The notes under the pieces were generated by a model. It saw only the letters and a list, made by a program, of their open reading frames with translations, ran no database searches and had not been told where the DNA came from. A DNA stretch of 32,053 nt from Candidatus Bathyarchaeota archaeon. Lineage in GTDB: Archaea > Thermoproteota > Bathyarchaeia > TCS64 > B23. A program made the translations under genes and the position numbers. This document shows positions 7,666 to 16,296 of this stretch, one piece after another. The stretch spans positions 1-32,053 of the forward strand of contig CALEIY010000178.1 in the NCBI GenBank assembly GCA_937898665.1, read 5' to 3'. Numbering within the stretch: the stretch's first letter is position 1; every line of letters starts with the position of its first letter.

Positions 7666-9029
7666 TGCCAAGGCTCTTCGGAACCAACGGCGTCAGGGGA
7701 GTCGTGAATAGGGAGCTGACACCCGAGTTGGTTTTGAGGCTCTCAGCATCGGCTGGACACCTCCTAGGCCGTGAGATCGCCGTCGGCAGAGATGGGAGAA
7801 CCAGCAGCGATATGCTCGCTAAGGCAGCCATAAGCGGCCTCCTCTCCGTCGGATGCCAAGTTCACGACATGGGGCTATTGCCGACGCCCACATTGCAGTA
7901 CGCCGTTAAGAAACTTGGCCTCGATGGAGGAATCATGATCACGGCCTCCCATAATCCACCGGAGTTCAACGGCGTTAAGGTCATCCTAGGCGACGGCGTG
8001 GAGGCTCCTAGGGAGGTTGAGGAGCGGATAGAGGAGCTCTACTTTAGGGGTGGGCCACCCCTTAAGCCGTGGGGGGAGGTCGGCTCGGTTGAGGGATTCA
8101 ACCCTATAGGCATCTATATCGACGGCATCCTCAGCCACGTGGATGTGGAGGCCATTAGGAGGAGGAGATTTAGGATCGTCATCGACCCTGGAAACGGTGT
8201 CGCAGCGCTCACAGCTCCGGAGCTGGCGAGGAGGCTTGGATGCGAGGTCTACACGATTAACGCGGATATAGATGGGGGCTTCCCTGGGAGAGGCTCCGAG
8301 CCGAGGCCGGAGAACCTCGGCGACCTCTCCAGACTCGTGGAGGCTGTCGACGCCGATCTCGGCGTTGCCTTCGACGGAGATGGGGATAGAGCCATCTTCG
8401 TCGATGAGAGAGGCGTAATTCACTGGGGTGATCGCTCCTTCGCCCTCGTCGCCTGGGACTATCTCAGGAGGCATCCTGGAGAGGCCATAGCGACCCCTGT
8501 TAGCTCCTCGAAGATGATCGAGGAGATCGCATGTAAGGCCGGTGGAAGCGTCGTCTGGACACGGGTTGGAAGCATAGTGGTCTCCAGAACGATGCTGGAG
8601 AGGGGGATCAACCTCGGCGGGGAGGAGAACGGCGGCATCTTCTACGGCCCCCACCAGCCGGTGAGGGATGGGGGAATGACGCTGGCCCTGATCCTCGACA
8701 TCCTCGCCAGGGAGAGGAGAACCCTCAGCGAGCTCCTAGGGGAGCTTCCGAGATATGTTCAGCGTAAGGAGCGCATCCCCTGTCCAAATGAGTTGAAGCA
8801 GAGAGTTCTGGAGGCCCTGAGGGAGAGGGTGGAGGCTGAGCGCATAGAGACCATCGACGGCGTGAAGCTCTGGTTTGAGGATGGAAGCTGGATACTCATC
8901 AGGCCTAGTGGAACGGAGCCGATATACAGGATCTACGCCGAGGCCGAGACGGAGAGCCGTCTAAACAGGATGGTTGAGGAGTATAGGAGGCTGCTGGAGG
9001 AGCTTATAGAGGAGGCTGAGGCTTCATAG
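7662..9029 (+). CDS. glmM: Phosphoglucosamine mutase / phosphohexomutase family
   Basis: 'LFGTNGVRGVVNRELTPE', phosphoserine loop 'GIMITASHNPPEFNGVK', metal loop 'AFDGDGDRAIFVDE', C-terminal 'IRPSGTEPIYRIYAEA'. Confidence 0.93.
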   Translation: MMPRLFGTNGVRGVVNRELTPELVLRLSASAGHLLGREIAVGRDGRTSSDMLAKAAISGLLSVGCQVHDMGLLPTPTLQYAVKKLGLDGGIMITASHNPPEFNGVKVILGDGVEAPREVEERIEELYFRGGPPLKPWGEVGSVEGFNPIGIYIDGILSHVDVEAIRRRRFRIVIDPGNGVAALTAPELARRLGCEVYTINADIDGGFPGRGSEPRPENLGDLSRLVEAVDADLGVAFDGDGDRAIFVDERGVIHWGDRSFALVAWDYLRRHPGEAIATPVSSSKMIEEIACKAGGSVVWTRVGSIVVSRTMLERGINLGGEENGGIFYGPHQPVRDGGMTLALILDILARERRTLSELLGELPRYVQRKERIPCPNELKQRVLEALRERVEAERIETIDGVKLWFEDGSWILIRPSGTEPIYRIYAEAETESRLNRMVEEYRRLLEELIEEAEAS

Positions 9030-9699
9030 CTGAAGCCAACTCCACCAACACCCTATAGGGGTCTGAGGCCTTCACCACTCCACTGGCCACAAGGACGCCC
9101 TCAGCCCCAAGCCTTAGGGCGGCCTCCACGTCGACACCCCTGGTGATTCCCGCTCCACATAGAACTCTCACCGAGGGGTCGACAGCCCTCACGGCCTCAA
9201 CGGCCCCCGAGACCACCTCCGGCTTAGCCTTCGAGACGGGGATCCCCGTCCCTATGAGCTCCGGAGGCTCTATCGCTATGGCCGTCGGCCTGTAGGCTGC
9301 GACGGCTCGGCATCGCTCAACGGTGTCGGCGCATACAACCGTGATGAGGCCGACTTCAGAGGCTCTCTCGACGGTCTCCTCGATGAGTTGGAGGCTTAGC
9401 CGACGCTCGGAGTGGCTTATGAGGGTGCCGACGCATCCCGCATCCAAAACGGCCTCTGGGGAGATATGCCCCGTATACTTCCCAGGGCTTATGGGGTCTA
9501 TGTGCTGGGCGAAGATGGGTATATCCACCTCTCCCGCGATGAGTCTAAGGTCGACGATCTGAGGGGCCACGGCGATACAGACCCCCGTCTCCCTTGAGGC
9601 CTTCTCAGCCATGGAGGCGAGCTTTAAGGCCGACTTCCCTAGGGCCTCTCGATAGGCCTTGAAGTTTACGAGGAGCAGGGGGAAACTCAGCTGGGACAT
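9004..9699 (-). CDS. tpiA: Triosephosphate isomerase (archaeal type)
   Basis: 'LLVNFKAYREALG', 'FAQHIDPISPGKYTGHISPEAVLDAGCVGTLISHSERRL', 'AIEPPELIGTGIPVSKAKPEVV', 'VLCGAGITRGVDVEAALRLGAEGVLVASGVVKA'. The ORF extends to 9825, but the Met at 9699 gives the family-typical N-terminus. Confidence 0.95.
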   Translation of the reverse strand: MSQLSFPLLLVNFKAYREALGKSALKLASMAEKASRETGVCIAVAPQIVDLRLIAGEVDIPIFAQHIDPISPGKYTGHISPEAVLDAGCVGTLISHSERRLSLQLIEETVERASEVGLITVVCADTVERCRAVAAYRPTAIAIEPPELIGTGIPVSKAKPEVVSGAVEAVRAVDPSVRVLCGAGITRGVDVEAALRLGAEGVLVASGVVKASDPYRVLVELASAMKPQPPL

Positions 9700-9744
9700 C
9701 TCATCCTTTAGAGGCCTCCACATCCTTAACATTATCGAGGTGGA

Positions 9745-9786
9745 AAACGCTTTATAGACCTTAGATCCCTCAGAGTTGGTGTCCCT
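9745..9786 (+). promoter_or_regulatory. Archaeal-type promoter of cupin gene
   Basis: 'gaaaacgctttatagacc': BRE-like purines then a TATA-like box about 35 nt upstream of ATG 9787. Confidence 0.4.
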
Positions 9787-10146
9787 ATGGAATATAGACG
9801 GATCGATGAGGCCCCTGGCTTCCATCCCGCTGAGGGGGTTTATCTAAGGCTTCTGGCCGACGGTAAGCGTATGACGCTTGTGAGATTCGACATGGAGCCT
9901 GGAGCGGTGATCCCTCCGCATAGTCATCCCCATGAACAGGCAGGTGTCTGCGTCAGGGGTGGGGGAGTCCTCACCTCCGGCGGTCGATCCATAGAGGTGG
10001 AGGCGGGTATGGCTTGGGTGATCCCAGGTGGGGAGGAGCATAGCTTCAAGGCTGGAGAGGGGGGCGCCGTCATCTATGAAGCCTTCAGCCCGCCTCGAGA
10101 GGATTATCTGGAGAGGGCTTTGGGTCAGGGTGGTTCTTCACCGTAG
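9787..10146 (+). CDS. Cupin-domain protein
   Basis: 'MEPGAVIPPHSHPHEQAGVCVRGGGVLTSGG' and 'VIPGGEEHSFKAGEGG': the two cupin motifs with metal-binding His/Glu. Confidence 0.9.
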   Translation: MEYRRIDEAPGFHPAEGVYLRLLADGKRMTLVRFDMEPGAVIPPHSHPHEQAGVCVRGGGVLTSGGRSIEVEAGMAWVIPGGEEHSFKAGEGGAVIYEAFSPPREDYLERALGQGGSSP

Positions 10147-10994
10147 ATGAGGCGTAGCTCCTCCAGGGTGAGCTTGCCGCCTTCCCTCAGCTTTCTCTCA
10201 GCCTCCCTCCTCATCGCCTCAAGCCTCTCCCTCAATGCTCTCTGACGCCGCTCCTCCCGCTCCCTCTCAAGCTCTCGCAGCCGTGTCCTCACTCTCTCAG
10301 CCTCGGCTCTCAGCTCCCCCAATCGCATCTTCAGCCCCTTAATCTCCTCTCGACGCCTCACATACTCTCTATGAGCTTCATCCCTCCGCTCCTTCAGGGG
10401 TTTGACCCCCTCCCATAGTAGGTTGAGCCTCCTCTGAAGCTCCTCCACCTCCCCCGACAGCTTCTCAGCCTCCTCGAGGCATCTCCTGGCTTCAAGTCTC
10501 AGGGCTTCAGCCTCGGCCCTCATCATCAGCGCCTCATCCCGCCTCCTTTCGAGCTCCTCATGTCTCTTGAGAAGATTTCTCAGCTCCGCCTCCTCCCTTA
10601 GGAGATCCTCTTCCCGCCTCAGCATCTCCCTCGTGGGCGTCGTTATGATCCTCCATTCGATCTCCCTAAGCCTCTCGCTCAGCGTCCTCCTCGGTGGAAT
10701 CCCCCTACGTTGAGTTTTCACCTCCTCCTCGATGAGCCTCGCCTCCTCCCATTTCTTTCTGGCCTCCCCCCTCAGCTCCCTCGCCCTCCGCCTCAGCTCC
10801 CTAATCCTCCCTCGGCGGCTTCTCAGCTCCTCCTTCAGCTTCTCGGCCTCACCCCTCAGCTTCGCTATCTCCCCCCTAAGCTCATCTCTCCTCGCCTTCC
10901 ATCTCTCAGCCTCAGCCCTCAGACCCTCTATCCGCCTCCTCAAAGGCTCCATCTCAGCCTCAAGGGCGTCAAGCCTCCTCCGCAACCTCTCCAT
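10125..10994 (-). CDS. Coiled-coil protein, COG1340-like archaeal family
   Basis: Almost entirely heptad-like charged helix; central 'LREIEWRIITTPTREMLRREEDLLREEAELRNLL' resembles the conserved segment I associate with COG1340. Confidence 0.7.
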   Translation of the reverse strand: MERLRRRLDALEAEMEPLRRRIEGLRAEAERWKARRDELRGEIAKLRGEAEKLKEELRSRRGRIRELRRRARELRGEARKKWEEARLIEEEVKTQRRGIPPRRTLSERLREIEWRIITTPTREMLRREEDLLREEAELRNLLKRHEELERRRDEALMMRAEAEALRLEARRCLEEAEKLSGEVEELQRRLNLLWEGVKPLKERRDEAHREYVRRREEIKGLKMRLGELRAEAERVRTRLRELEREREERRQRALRERLEAMRREAERKLREGGKLTLEELRLIYGEEPP

Positions 10995-11841
10995 ACAGCT
11001 CCCTCCTCCTAGCCTCCAGTAGATTCGGCTCTAGGCCTAGATACTCGGCGGCTGACTCCACCCTGATGCCAAGCTCCTCCCCAAGCGTATAGACCTCGGA
11101 GAGTCGATCCCTATACCCTAGATCCCTCGTCAAGTGGTGATCTAAGACAAGCCTCTCAGGCTCCACCTCCTCCAGGATCCTCCTCAGATTCTTAGAGGCC
11201 CACTGAAGCTCAACCTCCATCCTTGGATGCTCTATGTAGGTGGTGGGGCCGTCGATGAAGATTATCTCAGGCCTCTCACCGAGGATGAACTCCATATGCT
11301 CCTCGAGGAGGGGGCCTTGGACATCGGAGGTGTAGAGGAAGATGTCGTCACCCCTTATCGAGACCTCTAGGACGTAGCCCCTCCTGGCGTCGGCTCCATG
11401 GGGGACGGGGTTGGAGAATCTGATCTCTAGATCTCCGAAGTCGAAGCTCCTCCCATCGGCGTATAGAAGCTCTAGGGCTAGCTCCCTCAGCCTTGGGATT
11501 ATGGAGGCGGCTCTCCTCCGCTGATTTGCGTTGATGAGCCTCCTAGGATGCTTTATGAGAACCGTCTTATCGGCGTAGATTCCAAGCTCCTCCGGGTCTA
11601 TATGGTCGTAGTGGTAGTGGGTGACGATGAGGATCTCGGCCTCCCGAGCCTTCGCCTTTATGCCGCTCCAAAGCCTCCTCCTCGCCTCCACCTCAAGGGG
11701 ATGGGGCGGCAATCCGTATCGATCTGGGGCGAGGGCGGTGGCTGGATCTATGAGGATGCCTATCTCCCCCGCGTCTATGTAGGTGGCTAGGCTTCTCACC
11801 CCTAGGCTGTCGGAGGCGAGAGGCTCGATCTCTAGACCCAA
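10969..11841 (-). CDS. UPF0282-type metallo-beta-lactamase-fold hydrolase
   Basis: 'DSLGVRSLATYID' N-terminal signature, 'THYHYDHIDPEEL' MBL motif, 'TSDVQGPL', 'LDHHLTRDLGY'. TTG start. Confidence 0.85.
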   Translation of the reverse strand: MGLEIEPLASDSLGVRSLATYIDAGEIGILIDPATALAPDRYGLPPHPLEVEARRRLWSGIKAKAREAEILIVTHYHYDHIDPEELGIYADKTVLIKHPRRLINANQRRRAASIIPRLRELALELLYADGRSFDFGDLEIRFSNPVPHGADARRGYVLEVSIRGDDIFLYTSDVQGPLLEEHMEFILGERPEIIFIDGPTTYIEHPRMEVELQWASKNLRRILEEVEPERLVLDHHLTRDLGYRDRLSEVYTLGEELGIRVESAAEYLGLEPNLLEARRRELYGEVAEEA

Positions 11842-11910
11842 CTTTAAACACCTATCGCAGGCGACGATTCAAATTTATCTCACCGCTCTTAAAGTGATCG
11901 GGGAGGGGGA

Positions 11911-12219
11911 ATGCCTGAGAAGAAGAGTCTCAGCCAGATGGAGAAGCAGCAGCTCCTCCGCGAGAGGAGGGCTAGGGGGAGGAGGGAGGATAGGAAGCTG
12001 GAGAAGCGGGTGGGCAGCATAGAGATACCTGAATTCGAGGAGGATGAGCTCCTAGACCTCCTGAAGAGGATGAGGGCCATAACGCCTCAGAGCTTCGCGG
12101 ATAGACTCAACCTCAGAGTGAGCGTGGCGAAGAGATTCCTAGAGGAGCTGAGGGAGAAAGGAGTCATAGAACTGGTGGACAAGAGTCACGACCTCATAAT
12201 CTACAGACTGCAAGGGTAG
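11911..12219 (+). CDS. 30S ribosomal protein S25e
   Basis: C-terminal winged helix 'RMRAITPQSFADRLNLRVSVAKRFLEELREKGVIELVDKS' with basic N-terminus. Confidence 0.82.
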   Translation: MPEKKSLSQMEKQQLLRERRARGRREDRKLEKRVGSIEIPEFEEDELLDLLKRMRAITPQSFADRLNLRVSVAKRFLEELREKGVIELVDKSHDLIIYRLQG

Positions 12220-12235
12220 AGTGCCAGGGATACGG

Positions 12236-12601
12236 CTAAGCCCTCTCGATCCGGATCCTACATCCACTCCGCACCTTCTTCAGGAGCTCCAAGCCCTCAG
12301 TGATCCTCCCAACCCGATTGACTGGTGTATAGGGCCTAGCTGGGCTGTGATAGAGGCAGAGGGAGTCCTCCATCGGCCAGTAAGCCATGGCTCCAGCTTC
12401 GACGTCTCTCACCGCCTTCTCCTCCCCCCTCCCTAACCCGATAAGGATGGCGATACCCCCATCCACCGGGTGGGCGCGGCCCTCGATGGGAAGTCTCCTC
12501 AATAGGGCTTCAACGGTTAGGGGTGCCAAAACCTTGATCAGCTCCCCAACGGCCTCCCCGACGCCGTGAAGCCTTATCCTCACCTTCACCCTCGAACTCA
12601 T
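12236..12601 (-). CDS. Cyclophilin-like fold protein (COG2164-type, archaeal)
   Basis: 'GEAVGELIKVLAPLTVEALLRRLPIEGRAHPV', 'DVEAGAMAYWPMEDSLCLYHSPARPYTPVNRVGRI'. Start at ATG 12601 overlaps the upstream RimK-like stop. Confidence 0.75.
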   Translation of the reverse strand: MSSRVKVRIRLHGVGEAVGELIKVLAPLTVEALLRRLPIEGRAHPVDGGIAILIGLGRGEEKAVRDVEAGAMAYWPMEDSLCLYHSPARPYTPVNRVGRITEGLELLKKVRSGCRIRIERA

Positions 12602-13476
12602 GAGGCTAAGCCCTCCACATATTCGATGATCTTCCCAGCGATGTCGACGCCCGTCGCCTGCTTCAAAGCCTGCCATCCAGGGGCGCCATTCACCTCCAAG
12701 ATGACTGGGCCACGCTCCGACTCGGCGATGTCGACGCCGGCGTAGTCCAGGCCCAGCGCCTTCACGGCCCTCACACCTAGCTCCAATATCTCCTCCGCTA
12801 TCTCCCCAGCAACCATTCGACCTCCCTGAGCCACATTCGTCTTCCAGCTCCCTGGAGGCCCATACTTATAGGCTGCCCCCACAACATCATCGCCTACGAC
12901 GAAGACCCTTATATCCCGCCCAGGCTTACGTAGATACTCCTGGAGGAGGAGAGGCTCACCGATTCTGGTTAGGCTCTTGAGGGCATTATATGCCATATCG
13001 GGATCCTCGAACATCATGGAGCCTCGACCCATATGGCCGAGGATGGGCTTATAGATGCAGGTTCCCAGCCTCCCAGCCCATCGATAGGCTGCGCCGAGAT
13101 CCTCGGTTATATAGGTCTCAGCTATCGGAAGCCCCGCCTTTGCGAGGATGTACTGTGTCGCATACTTATCCCTCGCCCTTCGAAAGGGGTAGCAGGGGTT
13201 TACAACCCTGATGCCTGTGAGCTCCATATGCTCCATGAGGCTGATCCTCCTGGTTAGCTGGGAGCAGCTTCCAGGGCCGAAGCTTCTTAGGAGGCAGACA
13301 TCGTAATCCGTGATCTCGACGTCTCGAAGCCAGAATCTGGAGCCTCTATTGGATATGTGTGAGGAGACGTCGATGATGCTTCCGCTTAGAACCTCATGGC
13401 CCCGCCTCTCAGCTGCCTCCACCAGCTCCAGGCTGTTTAGGCTGGGATATTTGCCGTAGAGGACGAGGAGCCTCAA
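12598..13476 (-). CDS. RimK-like ATP-grasp alpha-L-glutamate ligase family protein
   Basis: 'KPILGHMGRGSMMFED', 'LLLQEYLRKPGRDIRVFVVGDDVVGAAYKY', 'NVAQGGRM', 'GLDYAGVDIAESERGPVILEVNGAPGWQAL'. TTG start. Confidence 0.88.
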   Translation of the reverse strand: MRLLVLYGKYPSLNSLELVEAAERRGHEVLSGSIIDVSSHISNRGSRFWLRDVEITDYDVCLLRSFGPGSCSQLTRRISLMEHMELTGIRVVNPCYPFRRARDKYATQYILAKAGLPIAETYITEDLGAAYRWAGRLGTCIYKPILGHMGRGSMMFEDPDMAYNALKSLTRIGEPLLLQEYLRKPGRDIRVFVVGDDVVGAAYKYGPPGSWKTNVAQGGRMVAGEIAEEILELGVRAVKALGLDYAGVDIAESERGPVILEVNGAPGWQALKQATGVDIAGKIIEYVEGLAS

Positions 13477-14561
13477 GATTCCTCGTCCATACCTACACTC
13501 AAGCCTCTTTTAGGTTTCCCCATTAAAGCCTCCATGAGGCCTTCATCCACCCCTAGCTCCTCGGCCAGCGCGATGAGACTTCTCCGCAGAGCCTCGGGGA
13601 TGGGTATCCCCTCCCTAAGCCTCCTACGCCTAGTCTCCCACTCCGGCTCACCTGGAATCATGATCCTCATGCCAGCTTCAGCCTCGCAGCGCCTAACGCC
13701 GTCGAGGATCATCCTACACCGCTCCTCGAAGACCTTAGGGTGAATGAAGAACTCAGGTTTCACAGCTATGGCGAAGACTCCATTCGTCGAGGGAGGCCCC
13801 TCCTCGGGGTCTAGGCCCGATCTGGACCCCGTTAGGGCTGCGCCTAGAAGCTCATTAACCAGCTGTAGGCAGTATCCCTTATGGCCTCCGAAGGGGAGGA
13901 GCCATCCACCGGCTTCGAGGGCTGCTGGGTCATCGGTCTCCCGCCCCTCACGGTCTCTGATCCAGCCTCTGGGTATGCGCTCACCCTCTAGTAGGGCCTG
14001 CTTCACCTTTCCATGGGCGACTATTGAGGTGGCATAGTCTAGGAGGAAGGGGTCGCCTCCCGTTGGTATGGCGATGCTGAGGGGATTTGTCCCAAGCACT
14101 CTTCCACGGCCGCCGTAGACGGTGACGATAGGATGGCCCACGTTGAGGAACATCATCGCTATGAAGCCCCTCCTCGCCGCCCAGGCGGTGTAGTAGCCCA
14201 CTCGGCCTACATGGTTACATCTATAGGCCGTGACAGCTGCGATATGGCTCCGCTCAGCCTTCTCAACAGCCACCTCCATCGCCTTCATCGCCGTCAGCTG
14301 TCCGAAGCCCCAGCATCCATTGATCACAGCCGTTGTAGGGGTCTCCCTCTCCACCATCGGCTCAGCCCTAGGATCGATGTATCCCTCCTTAACCCTCTCC
14401 GCGTAGGTTAGATAGTAGATAACTCCATGGGAATCATGCCCGGTTAGGTTTGCCTCCACGATGGTCTCAGCTATGAATCTAGCCTTATCCTCCGAGGCTC
14501 CGAGGGCTGAAAAGAGGGCGGTTCCCAGCCTCATCAAATCCTCGGCGGGAACCCTGATCAC
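13473..14561 (-). CDS. Malate/L-lactate/sulfolactate dehydrogenase family (Ldh2-type NAD(P) oxidoreductase)
   Basis: 'EANLTGHDSHGV', 'AAVTAYRCNHVGRVGYYTAWAA', 'GTNPLSIAIP', 'LPFGGHKGYCLQLVNELLGAALTG'. Confidence 0.9.
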   Translation of the reverse strand: MIRVPAEDLMRLGTALFSALGASEDKARFIAETIVEANLTGHDSHGVIYYLTYAERVKEGYIDPRAEPMVERETPTTAVINGCWGFGQLTAMKAMEVAVEKAERSHIAAVTAYRCNHVGRVGYYTAWAARRGFIAMMFLNVGHPIVTVYGGRGRVLGTNPLSIAIPTGGDPFLLDYATSIVAHGKVKQALLEGERIPRGWIRDREGRETDDPAALEAGGWLLPFGGHKGYCLQLVNELLGAALTGSRSGLDPEEGPPSTNGVFAIAVKPEFFIHPKVFEERCRMILDGVRRCEAEAGMRIMIPGEPEWETRRRRLREGIPIPEALRRSLIALAEELGVDEGLMEALMGKPKRGLSVGMDEES

Positions 14562-14565
14562 CCCT

Positions 14566-15609
14566 CTACACCCTCTTAGGCACGAGTCTCCTAAGGCCGT
14601 CTAGGAAGGACTCGATGTCCTCACGCTCTATGCCATAATGGGTGACGAGCCTCACGATGGGTGAGTGAGGCCATCCAAAGCTCTTCCAGCCGAGCTGCTC
14701 ACAGGCCTTCCTCCAATCCTCACCAGTCCAGCCTAAGGGGGAGACATCGATGTAGACCATATTCGTCATAACGGGGTGTAGAATCTTTATCCCAAGATCC
14801 CTGAGGCCCTCAGCCAGGAGCTTCGCATTCTCATGATCCTCCTCTAGGCGATCCACCATCTTCGTCAGGGCGATGATGCCTGGGGCAGCTATGATACCGG
14901 CCTGCCTCATGCCGCCGCCCAGCATCTTCCTATACTTCCTAGCCCTCTCGATGAACTCCTCGGAGCCGACGACCAGCGAGCCGACGGGGGCGCAGAGGCC
15001 CTTGGAGAGGCAGAACATCACCGAGTCCGCATAGCGGGCCAGCTCCTTCACGTCGACTCTCAGGGCGACGGCGGCGTTGAAGATTCTCGCCCCATCCATG
15101 TGAACCGGTAGGCCATGTCTCTTCGCCACCTCCCAGTCGGCCTCCAGCTGCTCAGGGGTCAGCGGGATCCCACCCGCCCTGTTGTGGGTGTTCTCGACGC
15201 AGATGAGGCCTGTCCTGGGATAATGTATATTCGGCGGCCTTATGGCGGCCTCTATGTCCTCGGGCCTCATCCAGCCCATCTCCCCCCTCACGGGCCGAGC
15301 CGTAAGGCCGCCTATGACGGCGTATCCCCCAACCTCGTTGAGGTAGATGTGGCTCTCTGCCTCTAGGATGATCTCGTCGCCCCGCATGGTGTGGGCGAGG
15401 ACGCTTACGAGGTTTCCCTGGGTTCCACTCGTCACCAGTAGCGCAGCCTCTTTACCAAGCATCCTCGCCGCCAGCTTCTCAAGCTTATTCACCGTCGGGT
15501 CTTCGCCATAGACGTCGTCTCCCAGCTCGGCCTTAGCCATCGCCTCCCTCATCTCAGGGGTGGGAAGCGTGACTGTGTCACTTCTAAAGTCGAGATTCTT
15601 CTCCACCAT
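14566..15609 (-). CDS. ltaE: L-threonine aldolase (low-specificity, PLP fold type I)
   Basis: 'DFRSDTVTLPTPEMREAMAKAELGDDVYGEDPTVNKLE', 'HMDGARIFNAAVAL', PLP-Lys 'VMFCLSKGLCAPVGSL'. Confidence 0.94.
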   Translation of the reverse strand: MVEKNLDFRSDTVTLPTPEMREAMAKAELGDDVYGEDPTVNKLEKLAARMLGKEAALLVTSGTQGNLVSVLAHTMRGDEIILEAESHIYLNEVGGYAVIGGLTARPVRGEMGWMRPEDIEAAIRPPNIHYPRTGLICVENTHNRAGGIPLTPEQLEADWEVAKRHGLPVHMDGARIFNAAVALRVDVKELARYADSVMFCLSKGLCAPVGSLVVGSEEFIERARKYRKMLGGGMRQAGIIAAPGIIALTKMVDRLEEDHENAKLLAEGLRDLGIKILHPVMTNMVYIDVSPLGWTGEDWRKACEQLGWKSFGWPHSPIVRLVTHYGIEREDIESFLDGLRRLVPKRV

Positions 15610-15645
15610 CCCAGCTCAACCAGATATTGGTTACGTTCAGAAGCT

Positions 15646-16296
15646 TTAAGGCTTTGAGACCGCATTCCTATAGGCCAACTCTATATGCCTATGGGCATCC
15701 CTGTAGATCGGGCCTCCATGCCCTGGGAGTAGGAGCTCCACCTGAAGCTCCTTCAACCTCCTCAACGATTCAACGATGTCCTGATAGCTTCCAGTCTCGC
15801 CGTTATAGCGTCCATAGTAGCCCCAGGGGAAGACGGTGTCCCCTGAGAAGAGGATGGCCTCATCTTCGACGTATAGGCAGATGCTTCCACGGGTATGCCC
15901 AGGAGTCCATATAACCCTCAGCGGCCAGAGGGGGGTCTCTATGACGTCGCCCTCATCCACCAATCTAAGCCTCCGAATATAGGTGGCGACGTATTCGGCG
16001 TCGAATCGATGTAGGTAGACTTCAGGGTCAGCCCGCTCCAATATGCGGAAGACCCCTCCAATGTGGTCATGGTGGGCGTGAGTCACCGCCACTCCCCTCA
16101 GACCCTCCGGCTTCACGTCGATCTCCTCCAGCTGAGGCCAGACGGGGTTAAGCCGATTTCCGACGCCTGCGTCGATGAGCACTGCCTCCTCAACGCCGAG
16201 GACGTAGATGTTGCTGCATAATCCCTCGCCGACTATCAGGTGGACTCCCCGCAGCTTCGGGCTTCTCTCCCCAAGGTCTATAACCCTCGGCATCAA
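15646..16296 (-). CDS. MBL-fold metallohydrolase (glyoxalase II-like)
   Basis: 'VAVTHAHHDHIGGV', 'WTPGHTRGSICLYVEDEAILFSGDTVFPWG', 'LLLPGHGGPI'. Confidence 0.92.
   Translation of the reverse strand: MMPRVIDLGERSPKLRGVHLIVGEGLCSNIYVLGVEEAVLIDAGVGNRLNPVWPQLEEIDVKPEGLRGVAVTHAHHDHIGGVFRILERADPEVYLHRFDAEYVATYIRRLRLVDEGDVIETPLWPLRVIWTPGHTRGSICLYVEDEAILFSGDTVFPWGYYGRYNGETGSYQDIVESLRRLKELQVELLLPGHGGPIYRDAHRHIELAYRNAVSKP

Noticed and set aside
7986-8654. 222-aa minus-strand ORF
   Set aside because: Antisense to glmM; no recognisable motif.
10125-10994. Coiled-coil protein as an SMC/Rad50 fragment
   Set aside because: No Walker A/B or signature motifs; about 290 aa with a continuous helix fits the COG1340-like family better.
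10710-11012. Pro/Leu-rich plus-strand ORFs (10710..11012 and 10732..11022)
   Set aside because: Reverse reading of the Arg/Glu-rich coiled-coil gene creates Leu/Pro/Ser-rich ORFs; the coiled-coil frame is the real one.
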